NCBI GenBank assembly: GCA_964466185.1
Contig: CAYXMS010000032.1
Coordinates: forward strand, 1 to 15,217
From: CAZTYI01 sp964466185
Lineage (GTDB): Bacteria > Chlamydiota > Chlamydiia > Chlamydiales > SM23-39
Reading direction: 5' to 3'
DNA length: 15,217 nucleotides
The position numbers were made by a program, and so were the translations under genes. How positions within the stretch are numbered: the first letter of the stretch is position 1; each line of letters opens with the position of its first letter. Shown piece after piece: positions 1-7,212 of this stretch. The notes under the pieces are model-generated. The model saw only the letters and a program-made list of their open reading frames with translations, did no database searches and had not been told where the DNA came from.

Positions 1-19
1 TTTAAAAATATGAGGAATA

Positions 20-1567
20 TTGGCCGAATTTACAGAAAAGATGTTGCTTTATCAAGGAACAGACCAAGAAAAGGCCACACAAATTAGAAATTGGATGGAA
101 AATAACACACAAGTATTAGACAACATCACAGTACTTAGGTTATGGCAGACAAGATCTAATTTAAGGCTTGGAAAAGGGCTAACAAAAATTCCCCCAGAAA
201 TTACCCATTTTCATCGTTTAAAACAGCTTGACCTCAGGCACAACCGAATCAACTCTTTAGAGGGAGTCACCTTCCCCGAATCGCTGCAAGATCTTAACCT
301 CCAGAAGAATCGAATTACCTCTTTAGAGGGAATCACTTTCCCCGAATCGCTGCAAGATCTTAACCTCTCGGAAAACCAAATCACCTCTTTAGAGGGAATC
401 ACTTTCCCCGCCTCGCTGGAAAAGCTTTACCTCCAACGGAACCAAATCAACTCTTTAGAGGAAATCACTTTCCCCGCCTCGCTGCAACAGCTTCACCTCC
501 ATCATAACATACTAAACCGATTACCCGATTCAATTTTCAACCTTTCTCGTTGTGTAATAGGTCTAGAATACAATAATTTTTCTCAGGAAGACGTACACGC
601 AATTCAAGCAAGGCTAAGCAATACAACTAGTGCACCCCGCATACATTTATCTATCAATGACAATTTAAACCATACATCTTCAATTGATACTTTAACAACG
701 CAGCTGGCCTCATGGAAAAAAGAATTTACCGACCAGACATCAAGAATAAACGAGACTGCTTTTAACGAATTAACAAATGTTGAAAAAACCAACCTTTGTG
801 TCTATTTACAAAAGCTGCGTCAAACAAAAGACTATAAAACACTAAGCACCCGTCCAAACGTTGTTCAAAGAGTTTATAACATGCTCGTACTGGCCGGTCA
901 AAATTCCGAATTCAGAGAACAAATGCTGGCCGCTGTCTCTGAAGGCTTGCATACATGTGGCGACAGAACGCTCATTATTTTTAACGACATAGAAGTTCTC
1001 TGGCACATATATCGAGAAGAAAAGACTCCGGAAAACATAAGAAAGTGGGCTATTAAAATACAAAGGTATGAAGAATTAAAAATATATGCCAGACAAAAAG
1101 TTAGAGAGCTTCATTTAACCGAAGAAATAGAAACCATACTTTATTTTTGCATTCATCTAAAAAACAGACTGAACCTACCTATTACCACTAACGATATGCT
1201 TTATCCCGCATGTTCGCAAGTTACGAAGCAAATGCTGGAAGAAGCATACAAGACAATCAACAGTTTTTCAGAAAAACAACTTTTGCAAAGGTCTAATTTT
1301 TGGCAAAATTATCAAACAAAAAACAAGCAAACAGAAACAGCCAACATACACGAGAAGTATACAAACATTTTAGAATTAACCGAGGAGTATTTTCAGAAAG
1401 ATACTGTTCAACAACGGCAAGATTTTTTGAATGACCCAGCCGATTGCTTAAAAAAAGAATTAAAAGACCTAATAGATCAAAACCCTAGTGCAACTGACTA
1501 TGTAAGCATGGCACAGGTAATTCAACAGAAAAGAGCCGAGGCCATCAGTACACAAAGCCTGTTCTAA
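20..1567 (+). CDS. LRR protein with NEL-type E3 ubiquitin ligase domain (IpaH/SspH/SlrP-like effector)
   Basis: A probable secreted effector that ubiquitinates host proteins. The LRR part (about residues 60-185) has 22-residue units with the pattern LxxLxLxxNxIxSLExITFP. The rest (about 222-500) aligns by eye with the IpaH/SspH NEL domain: a catalytic-loop motif HTCGDRT with Cys313 and Asp315 (the CxD signature), followed by segments matching SspH2 such as ARQKVRELHLTEEIE. In this family the LRR selects substrate and restrains the ligase, and the Cys forms a thioester with ubiquitin. No Sec signal is seen, as expected for a type III substrate. The listed start is TTG at 20, just after an in-frame stop at 11-13; ATG at 41 is a good alternative. 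The order LRR then NEL is the normal one and the length is close to family size. No terminator is obvious. Domain identity is confident; secretion and the host target are inferred. Confidence 0.85.
   Translation: MAEFTEKMLLYQGTDQEKATQIRNWMENNTQVLDNITVLRLWQTRSNLRLGKGLTKIPPEITHFHRLKQLDLRHNRINSLEGVTFPESLQDLNLQKNRITSLEGITFPESLQDLNLSENQITSLEGITFPASLEKLYLQRNQINSLEEITFPASLQQLHLHHNILNRLPDSIFNLSRCVIGLEYNNFSQEDVHAIQARLSNTTSAPRIHLSINDNLNHTSSIDTLTTQLASWKKEFTDQTSRINETAFNELTNVEKTNLCVYLQKLRQTKDYKTLSTRPNVVQRVYNMLVLAGQNSEFREQMLAAVSEGLHTCGDRTLIIFNDIEVLWHIYREEKTPENIRKWAIKIQRYEELKIYARQKVRELHLTEEIETILYFCIHLKNRLNLPITTNDMLYPACSQVTKQMLEEAYKTINSFSEKQLLQRSNFWQNYQTKNKQTETANIHEKYTNILELTEEYFQKDTVQQRQDFLNDPADCLKKELKDLIDQNPSATDYVSMAQVIQQKRAEAISTQSLF
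253..516 (+). repeat. Four tandem 66-bp LRR-coding repeats
   Basis: Four in-frame 66-nt units begin with CTCTTTAGAG at 253, 319, 385 and 451. Each encodes one 22-residue leucine-rich repeat (SLEGITFPxSLQxLxLxxN). Units 1-3 are nearly identical at the nucleotide level, including synonymous positions, which indicates recent duplication or gene conversion. Substitutions concentrate at the variable positions after the LxL motif, where LRR surfaces contact ligands. Confidence 0.9.
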
Positions 1568-1691
1568 ATTTGAACCTCCCTCACCTAAAGGCGAAGGATT
1601 CCTGATTCCCTAAAATCTGATGCAATATAACTGCAAAAAAATATATTAATGTAATACCATTAATACCCTTATTAATTAATAGTTTTTATTT

Positions 1692-2561
1692 ATGAGTTTA
1701 AATACACAAGATTACACTTTGAAAAACGCCCTTCTTTGGGGCAACTGCATTGCCCACTGCAAAGCAGCAACTGAAGGCAACTGGCATAATAGAACAGTTC
1801 ATCTCATTATAGCTGCTGCCGAAGCTTCGCCTATTACAGGTCAAATAACCTCTCTGGGAGAGTGGGCTCTCTTTCGACTGTTTTCTGAAGAAACCTTTTT
1901 TGATGCGGTTAGCAAATGCAATATTTCAATAGTCAAAGAAGGATTAAACCGAGGAATTTCAATTAAAGCAAAAGATCCGATTTATCATGAAACTGCGCTT
2001 GTTATAGCGGTAAAAAGAGGAGATGCGGAAATTACTCAGTTGTTATTAAATTGGGGTGCTGACATTGAAGCAAAAAGTTATTTTGGATATACCCCTCTCA
2101 TGCTTGCAGCTATGCATGGTAAGGTTGAAATAGCTAAAATACTATTAGAGAATGGGGCCTCAACTACTGCTCAAAAAGATGCTTTGTCATCCTTGGATCA
2201 AGCTATTTTTAAAGAACAGCCACAAATAGTACGACTGTTACTTGAATATGGTGTTAACATCGAAGAAAAAGATATCAATGGTGAAACGCATCTTATGGAT
2301 GCTGCAGCATTGGGAGAGTTTAAGATAACTAAAATTTTTTTAGATTACGGAGCAAATATTAACGCTCAAAATAATCAAGGCTGTACAGCCTTAATGGAAG
2401 CTTGTTCTGAAAGAAAAGCTAAAATAGTTAAGCTTTTACTGGAAAGAGGAGCTTCTACAAAAATATCCGACATAAATGGAAAAACAGTTTTACAGTACGC
2501 AGCTGATTTTCCTGAAATTCTGAAATTATTAAACAAAAACATCGATCATCTTTTTAATTGA
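1692..2561 (+). CDS. Ankyrin-repeat protein
   Basis: About six ankyrin repeats of roughly 33 residues run from about residue 67 to 280. Examples are GYTPLMLAAMHGKVEIAKILLENGA and the similar CTALMEACSERKAKIVKLLLERGA unit, with the TALxxA, LLLxxGA and DINGxT signatures. The N-terminal 65 residues are not ankyrin. They carry a hydrophobic stretch, HLIIAAAEASPITGQITSLGEW, that resembles a segment I associate with many chlamydia-like accessory proteins, so membrane association is possible. The start ATG has no clear Shine-Dalgarno and sits behind an AT-rich leader. The neighbour upstream is the NEL ligase, which fits a role in host interaction. After the TGA stop the same frame stays open for 57 codons (to 2735), so this may be a shortened version of a longer protein. 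Partner and function are unknown. Confidence 0.85.
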   Translation: MSLNTQDYTLKNALLWGNCIAHCKAATEGNWHNRTVHLIIAAAEASPITGQITSLGEWALFRLFSEETFFDAVSKCNISIVKEGLNRGISIKAKDPIYHETALVIAVKRGDAEITQLLLNWGADIEAKSYFGYTPLMLAAMHGKVEIAKILLENGASTTAQKDALSSLDQAIFKEQPQIVRLLLEYGVNIEEKDINGETHLMDAAALGEFKITKIFLDYGANINAQNNQGCTALMEACSERKAKIVKLLLERGASTKISDINGKTVLQYAADFPEILKLLNKNIDHLFN

Positions 2562-2735
2562 GCAGAAACTTATTTAGAAAGCGGGAAAACAGCTAAAGCA
2601 TTAGCTATTTTAGATCAAGATTTAGGACTTGCAGATCAGTATAACGAGTTTTTAGAAAAAGGTTTTTCAGAAGAAGCCTATGACCGAACAAACATTATTA
2701 AAATACATTCGTGCACTATCAGATATAAACTCTAA
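2562..2735 (+). pseudogene. In-frame 3' continuation of the ankyrin gene past its stop
   Basis: Directly after the TGA at 2559-2561 the same frame reads on without interruption for 57 codons to a TAA at 2733. The product is protein-like at first: AETYLESGKTAKALAILDQD then LGLADQYNEFLEKGFSEEAY, a helical TPR-like composition. It could be the lost C-terminus of the ankyrin protein after a nonsense mutation, or a remnant of a separate gene. It has no start codon or ribosome site of its own and overlaps the end of the minus-strand gene at 2667. Confidence 0.4.
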
Positions 2736-3020
2736 GGGATGTTCCCATAACAAATTATTGTAATAAGTATTAATTCTATTTTCCGTTGAAGTAAAACCCT
2801 TTTTTTCTGCTTTTAACATCCCTTCATAAGTTTTAGGATTATTTAAAATCATGTAAGCTATTGCACAAGTAACAGCTGCACAAGGTAACGCTGCTATGTA
2901 AGCTCCAGTGGACAAAGCAACAACAGAAACAAATCCGCAACCTATCGCAATATTTCTAGATTCTGACGGATATGCCAACACTAATCCACGAGTAATGATT
3001 TTGGCTTCAAAAATTCCCAT
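2667..3020 (-). CDS. Small hypothetical membrane protein (117 aa)
   Basis: I do not recognise this protein. Residues 24-59 form one long or two short hydrophobic segments rich in Ala, Val and Ile (AIGCGFVSVVALSTGAYIAA then LPCAAVTCAIAYMIL), typical of a helical hairpin in the membrane. The rest is soluble and mildly basic, with residues 61-95 rich in Lys, Glu and Asn. The ATG at 3020 lacks a strong Shine-Dalgarno. It is convergent with the ankyrin gene, and its 3' end overlaps that gene's in-frame tail. Small proteins with a paired hydrophobic stretch are typical of chlamydial inclusion-membrane proteins, but that is only a suggestion here. The amino-acid make-up is more protein-like than expected of a shadow frame. 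Confidence 0.5.
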   Translation of the reverse strand: MGIFEAKIITRGLVLAYPSESRNIAIGCGFVSVVALSTGAYIAALPCAAVTCAIAYMILNNPKTYEGMLKAEKKGFTSTENRINTYYNNLLWEHPLEFISDSARMYFNNVCSVIGFF

Positions 3021-3234
3021 ATTATTACCAACAATTAAATTGCCAATATTATAATTAATACAAAATTAATATTAAACTTTTAAAATTAAAACTTTAATAT
3101 TTTTCCGTTTAAAACTTGTAACTAAATTTTTAAATATTTTTTAACTGAACCTATCTCAGTAAATTCTTTTTTTGGTAGTGTAACATTTTGTCTGTAAATT
3201 CAGGATTATCAACAAAAAAAAAGGAGAATTATTT

Positions 3235-3405
3235 ATGACCTCAGACCAAAGAAAACATAATGGGCTAATGTTTAAATTATTTGAAGCATTAAATGACAAC
3301 CACTCAGATGGAATAAGATCCCTTCTAGAAGGGATCTTAAACGCGCTCATGAAGCTTGAGAGGGAAAATGCTATTCAAGCAAAGCCATATGAGAGAAGCC
3401 CTTAA
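3235..3405 (+). pseudogene. Truncated IS256-family (mutator-type) transposase, N-terminal stub
   Basis: A 56-codon frame with a strong ribosome site (AAGGAG at about 3221-3226) starts MTSDQRKHNGLMFKLFEALN and ends with LMKLERENAI and then QAKPYERSP before TAA. The pattern LLxxxLNxLMxxERxxxxxAxxYERSP is the conserved N-terminal region of IS256-family DDE transposases, which normally continue with RxGYANGYKxKTL and total about 400 residues. Here the catalytic DDE domain is missing, so this is a dead fragment. Sequence after 3405 does not continue the family in any frame I can read. The stretch GGTAGTGTAACA near 3174 may be the left terminal repeat of the element. Confidence 0.75.
3314..3339. 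repeat. Perfect 26-nt palindrome inside the transposase stub
   Basis: The half-site TAAGATCCCTTCT is followed immediately by its exact reverse complement, with no spacer. It lies within the coding part of the IS256 fragment (residues about IRSLLEGIL). No T-run follows, so it is not a standard terminator. Confidence 0.85.
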
Positions 3406-3572
3406 TTATAAGGCATTAAGCCCACTTTAGTTACTGTATTTAGTGCCAATTTTTACCAATCTACCCCATAAAATCACCCCTTATTTTGCCGACCTAATCC
3501 ACAAAAATACCCCTTATTTTGTAGACTTAAATTATTTTTTATACTAAAATTAAGATAAAAAAGGAAAAATCT
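3406..3572. other. Intergenic leader of the DUF4143 ATPase
   Basis: This AT-rich gap follows the transposase stub. It contains a 33-bp approximate tandem repeat (listed separately) and an AT-rich stretch ending in the ribosome site AAAGGAA ahead of the ATG at 3573. A promoter is likely within it, but no confident -35/-10 pair is visible. Confidence 0.5.
3476..3541. repeat. 33-bp approximate tandem repeat upstream of the ATPase gene
   Basis: ACCCCTTATTTTG occurs at 3476-3488 and again at 3509-3521, exactly 33 nt apart. GACCTAA (3491) and GACTTAA (3524) keep the same spacing. A related ACCCCATAAAAT lies at 3463. It could be an operator or a relic of a mobile-element end. Confidence 0.6.
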
Positions 3573-4946
3573 ATGAAACGAAATCAAACATCATTTCTTG
3601 TTAACTGGATCAACTCCACAAGTAGAAAGCCCTTAATTATCCGTGGCGCCCGCCAAGTAGGAAAAACCTGGCTAATTCGAAACCTTGCCTCTTCTTCACA
3701 AAAAGAGTTGATTGAACTAAATTTTGAAAAAAGACCTGATTTGGAATCTCTTTTTAAATCAAACGATCCCAAAGAAATCCTTTCCAATATTTCAGTAGCA
3801 ATGAACATTAAAACCGACTTATCAAAATCAATTTTATTTTTAGATGAAATCCAGTCAGCTCCACATCTTTTCGAGAAACTCCGCTGGTTTGCAGAAGACC
3901 TTCCCGAATTACCAGTAATAGCAGCAGGTTCTTTATTAGACTTTACTCTTGCTAAACACAAGTTCAGCATGCCCGTTGGACGTATAAGCTATTTATATCT
4001 AGAACCCCTATCTTTTGAAGAATTCCTTGATGCAGTTGGACAACATAAACTGTGTTTATATTTAAAAAACTACAATTGGAACATAGATATTCCAAATACA
4101 ATCCATTCCCAGTTAATGAAATTAATAAAAGAATATATTATCGTAGGCGGAATGCCTACTGCTGTTTCTAGTTGGGCAACAAGCAGATCTCCCAATGCCA
4201 TCAATCAATTACATATCGATTTATTAACTACATATCGCGATGATTTTACAAAATATAATGGGCGGCTCTCTACCGAACACTTAGAAAACATAATGAATTC
4301 AGTTCCTAGACAATTAGGGCAAAAATTTACTTATAGCGATGTCAATTCTGAAGCAAAAAGCGCGCCGCTAAAACAGGCCCTTGATTTACTCTCAAAAGCT
4401 CGAATATGCCATAAAATCATAAAAACATCCGCTAATGGTCTGCCTTTAGGAGCAGAAACCAATGAAAAATTTTTAAAAATAATTCTATTGGATTGCGGAT
4501 TATGTAATGCATCGTTGGGTCTATCTTTACATCAACTTGAATCAGTATCTGAAATTTCCATGATCAACAATGGCAACATGGCAGAGCAACTTACCGGCCA
4601 ACTATTGCGAACCATACCTCCTTTTTATATCGATCCCTCTCTTTACTATTGGGCAAGAGAAAAAATTGGATCTCAAGCCGAAGTTGATTATATTATTCAA
4701 CATGAAAACCAGATAATTCCTCTGGAGGTAAAAGCTGGTACTACAGGCACTCTTAAATCACTTCATCAATACATGAAAGAAAAAAAGAAGCACATTGCAA
4801 TCCGTATTAATTCGGACATCCCCTCACTGACCCAGATTAAACTTAACGATGCTTCAAATATCGAATATAAACTACTATCGCTCCCCTTTTATTTATTAGA
4901 ACAATTGCCTCGTCTTATTAACAGCTATCTTAAAAAGAATTTCTAG
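3573..4946 (+). CDS. AAA+ ATPase of the AAA_14/DUF4143 family
   Basis: The N-terminal half is a P-loop ATPase: Walker A GARQVGKT at residues 25-32, Walker B LFLDEIQ at 88-94, and a sensor-like PVIAAGSLLDF at 114-124. The hallmark GRISYLYLEPLSFEEFL follows at 136-152. The C-terminal DUF4143 part ends in a restriction-endonuclease-like pattern, EVDYII at 370-375 and PLEVKAG at 383-389. The 457-residue length is complete for the family. These proteins are widespread and often mobile, and their biological role is poorly defined. The gene starts at ATG with AAAGGAA a few bases upstream and follows IS256 debris, which fits horizontal transfer. No partner gene is evident, and its orientation is convergent with the ABC-F gene. 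Confidence 0.9.
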   Translation: MKRNQTSFLVNWINSTSRKPLIIRGARQVGKTWLIRNLASSSQKELIELNFEKRPDLESLFKSNDPKEILSNISVAMNIKTDLSKSILFLDEIQSAPHLFEKLRWFAEDLPELPVIAAGSLLDFTLAKHKFSMPVGRISYLYLEPLSFEEFLDAVGQHKLCLYLKNYNWNIDIPNTIHSQLMKLIKEYIIVGGMPTAVSSWATSRSPNAINQLHIDLLTTYRDDFTKYNGRLSTEHLENIMNSVPRQLGQKFTYSDVNSEAKSAPLKQALDLLSKARICHKIIKTSANGLPLGAETNEKFLKIILLDCGLCNASLGLSLHQLESVSEISMINNGNMAEQLTGQLLRTIPPFYIDPSLYYWAREKIGSQAEVDYIIQHENQIIPLEVKAGTTGTLKSLHQYMKEKKKHIAIRINSDIPSLTQIKLNDASNIEYKLLSLPFYLLEQLPRLINSYLKKNF

Positions 4947-4976
4947 TATCACAAACGAACCGCTTCATTAATTCGC

Positions 4977-5013
4977 CAACAAGTTGTTGTTTAAATAGGA
5001 CAACAGGTTGTTG
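4977..5013. repeat. Two adjacent CAACA(A)/(T)TGTTG palindromes between convergent genes
   Basis: CAACAAGTTGTTG at 4977-4989 and CAACAGGTTGTTG at 5001-5013 are short inverted repeats 24 nt apart. They lie between the convergent ATPase and ABC-F genes. The first is followed by TTT, so a weak terminator role is possible. They could equally be protein-binding sites. Confidence 0.45.
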
Positions 5014-5104
5014 CTCAACTTTTCAAAAGATCTAAAAACTTTACTTTTTTAAATTAATGTCAGACTAAATCTTGTTACTTACAGATTAAATAGAAATGAG
5101 AAAT

Positions 5105-6901
5105 TTATTCTTTATTAAATTCATAATTTTTATAGAACTGATCCAATATTTCAAATAGTTCATCGATCTCTTTTCGATATTTCAAAGTTTGTTTCGAATA
5201 TTTTAAAATTTTATCTTTATCGGCCCGATTCGACGCTTCTATCAGAGCATTCTCTTCTTTTTCTAAAACCTTTTCCAAATGAGTAATTTGATTTTCAATT
5301 TGTTTAATTTTTTTAGAAATCTCCTTTCTTTCCTGATCCTGCTTTTTCTTGTTTTTCGCTTCTTTATTTATACATTTTTTATCTATTTTTTTTTTCTTAA
5401 GCACAAAATCATCCGACCATCCGATTTTTTGCAAAAAATCCTTATAATCCCCATAAAACACTTGTTGATCATGTTCATGACAAACAATAAGCCTATTCCA
5501 TTTCAGCCTATTTAAAATCATTTCACTATGAGTTACTATAACAAAAGATCCTGTAAATTCTTCTAAAGCATCCAAAAGCGCTTCACTTGACTCCATATCC
5601 AAATGATTAGTCGGCTCATCTAATACCAAAAAATTACATGGAGATGCCAAGATTTTCCCTAAAAGCACACGACTTTTCTCACCTCCTGATAAAACCGATA
5701 TCTTTTTTTTAGCATCATCTTTTGCAAACATCATAATCCCGCAAATCCGGCGCACCTCTGCTATATTTAATAATGGATTGGCTGAAGAAATTTCATCCAT
5801 TACCCGATGAGATGGATTTAGTCTATTAATATTTGTTTGTCCGAAATAACCAACAGATACTTTTTCTGAAAGTTCAACATAACCGGAAATAGGCAAAAGC
5901 TCTTTAGCTAAAAGCTTTAAAATTGTCGATTTACCATATCCATTTTTCCCAATAACAGCAATCTTCTCTTCCCTTTCCAAAGATAACGAAAAATCATGAA
6001 TCAAATCCTCTTCTGACATATTATCATAACGAAAGCAGACCGATTCTGCTGCTAATATTTTTTTTGAAGAAATCGGCTTTTCATTAAATCTAAACTGCAA
6101 ACAATGCATTGCCATTAGCTGTTCTAAAGCAGGAATCTTCTCTAGAGCCTTTTTCTTAGATCGTGCTTGAGACGCCTTGGAGGCTTTTGCCCCAAATCTT
6201 TTAATAAACTGCTGTAAACGCTCCCGTTTTTTTTCAAGATTAGCAACTTGAGCTTGATGAGCCTCTTCTTTTTTTACAATCAGCTCAAAAAAATTTCTAG
6301 TTGGTCCGGCAACCTTATATATTTTTCCTCGATGCAGCCCTAGCGTATGAGAACTAATGCTATCTAAAAAATCTCGCTCATGAGAAATGATAATATAAGA
6401 TCCTTTCCAAGATTTTAAAAATTTTTTCAACCACTTAACAGAAACAATATCCAAATAATTCGTCGGCTCATCCAACAACAAGCAAGAAGGATCAGACAGT
6501 AAAACTTTTGCCAACTGTACTCTTATCTGGTATCCTCCGGATAATTCATGAGGATTTTTATTCATAGCCTCATTCGAAAACCCCAAACCTGATAATAAAG
6601 CTCTAGTTTGATATTCTTTTTCCCATTCTTCGCATTGAAGCACCTGCATCACTTCATTTAAAACAGATGATTGAGAAAAATGGATGTGCTGATCGAGGTA
6701 ACCAAAAGTATAATTAGAAGGAATAGAAATCTTTCCGGAATCTGCCGATTCATTTTGTGTAACCAAACGAAATAAGGTAGTTTTTCCCGAACCGTTGCGT
6801 CCCACAAAACCGCATTTTTCATTAGAATGTACACAAAAATTCAAATCATGAAAAAGCTCTTTTTCTCCATAAGACTTGCTGACATTTTCAAATAATATCA
6901 T
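5105..6901 (-). CDS. ABC-F family ATPase (Uup/EttA/YheS-like translation factor)
   Basis: A soluble protein with two ABC ATPase domains in one chain and no transmembrane segments, the ABC-F layout. Domain 1 has Walker A GRNGSGKT (34-41), signature LSGGY (120-124) and Walker B LLLDEPTNYLD (141-151). Domain 2 has GKNGYGKS (318-325), LSGGE (404-408) and LVLDEPTNHLD (425-435). A basic helical linker (about 205-275) corresponds to the segment that contacts P-site tRNA in ABC-F proteins. The C-terminal 100 residues are a Lys/Glu-rich coiled coil, as in Uup and YheS. Both catalytic glutamates (145, 429) are present, so it should hydrolyse ATP. The likely role is acting on the ribosome to resolve stalled translation; the exact subfamily cannot be fixed by eye. 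The start ATG is followed at once by the conserved ILFENVSKSYG. The ribosome site (AGAGA) is weak. Confidence 0.92.
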   Translation of the reverse strand: MILFENVSKSYGEKELFHDLNFCVHSNEKCGFVGRNGSGKTTLFRLVTQNESADSGKISIPSNYTFGYLDQHIHFSQSSVLNEVMQVLQCEEWEKEYQTRALLSGLGFSNEAMNKNPHELSGGYQIRVQLAKVLLSDPSCLLLDEPTNYLDIVSVKWLKKFLKSWKGSYIIISHERDFLDSISSHTLGLHRGKIYKVAGPTRNFFELIVKKEEAHQAQVANLEKKRERLQQFIKRFGAKASKASQARSKKKALEKIPALEQLMAMHCLQFRFNEKPISSKKILAAESVCFRYDNMSEEDLIHDFSLSLEREEKIAVIGKNGYGKSTILKLLAKELLPISGYVELSEKVSVGYFGQTNINRLNPSHRVMDEISSANPLLNIAEVRRICGIMMFAKDDAKKKISVLSGGEKSRVLLGKILASPCNFLVLDEPTNHLDMESSEALLDALEEFTGSFVIVTHSEMILNRLKWNRLIVCHEHDQQVFYGDYKDFLQKIGWSDDFVLKKKKIDKKCINKEAKNKKKQDQERKEISKKIKQIENQITHLEKVLEKEENALIEASNRADKDKILKYSKQTLKYRKEIDELFEILDQFYKNYEFNKE

Positions 6902-7051
6902 TTAAATTTCTCTTTTTTTTTTACCGAAAAACATTAAATAGTTCTCTTAAAAAGTGTATAAGGTTCTTTAAAAAATTTTTCAAAGATAAAACACCATATT
7001 AAAAGTTAAATAACATACGATAACCAAGTATGTTAAAAAAATCAAAAAATC
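6902..7051. other. AT-rich intergenic region between the ABC-F gene and the RNA candidate
   Basis: This stretch should hold the minus-strand promoter of the ABC-F gene and the plus-strand promoter of the RNA candidate. No convincing consensus pair is visible. GTGTATAAGG at 6954 is a possible plus-strand extended -10. No coding frame is supported. Confidence 0.4.
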
Positions 7052-7212
7052 TAACCGTCGGTGCATCGGTCTAAAACCTGAGGATCTGCCGAGATTACTC
7101 AGAGCTAAGAACCATGAATCCTTTGCATTTAAGCGAAGGTAGTTGACCACCTAATTAGCTAAATCAGATTGAAGTGTAATGCCCCCAATTAAGGCAAGCC
7201 TTAATTGTTTTT
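7052..7212 (+). ncRNA. Candidate structured small RNA with intrinsic terminator
   Basis: A block with clearly higher GC than its surroundings contains three hairpins. CTGAGGATCT-GCCG-AGATTaCTCAG (7078-7102) is a 10-bp stem with one bulge. CCTTTGC-ATTTAA-GCGAAGG (7120-7139) is 7 bp. A 10-bp terminator stem followed by TTTTT lies at 7186-7212. The one wobble pair in each of the first two hairpins is G·U when transcribed from the plus strand but A·C from the minus strand, so the plus strand is favoured. No coding frame is present. I could not match it to tmRNA, RNase P RNA, SRP RNA or 6S RNA. The 5' end is approximate. It could alternatively be a conserved 3' region of the converging udk transcript. 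Confidence 0.5.
7186..7212 (+). terminator. Rho-independent terminator, plus strand
   Basis: CAATTAAGGC, a 2-nt AA loop (effectively the tetraloop CAAG), then GCCTTAATTG make a perfect inverted repeat followed by TTTTT at 7208-7212. On the minus strand the stem is followed by G's and no T-run, so it serves a plus-strand transcript. It overlaps the last codons of udk, which converges from the right. Confidence 0.7.

Noticed and set aside
1573..1612. CCTCACCTAAAGGCGAAGG hairpin-like sequence after the NEL gene, reminiscent of IS200/IS605 ends
   Set aside because: The stem has mismatches, there is no TnpA or TnpB remnant nearby and no T-run. It is too weak to call an IS end or terminator.
5279..5515. 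78-codon Phe-rich plus-strand frame
   Set aside because: Mirror of the Lys/Glu-rich coiled coil of the ABC-F gene; composition is entirely explained by the antisense of lysine codons.
7052..7212. Assignment of the RNA candidate to 6S, SRP, RNase P or tmRNA
   Set aside because: None of the signature motifs I know (SRP GGAAG loop region, RNase P conserved core, tmRNA acceptor with TTCGAATCC, 6S bubble layout) is present.
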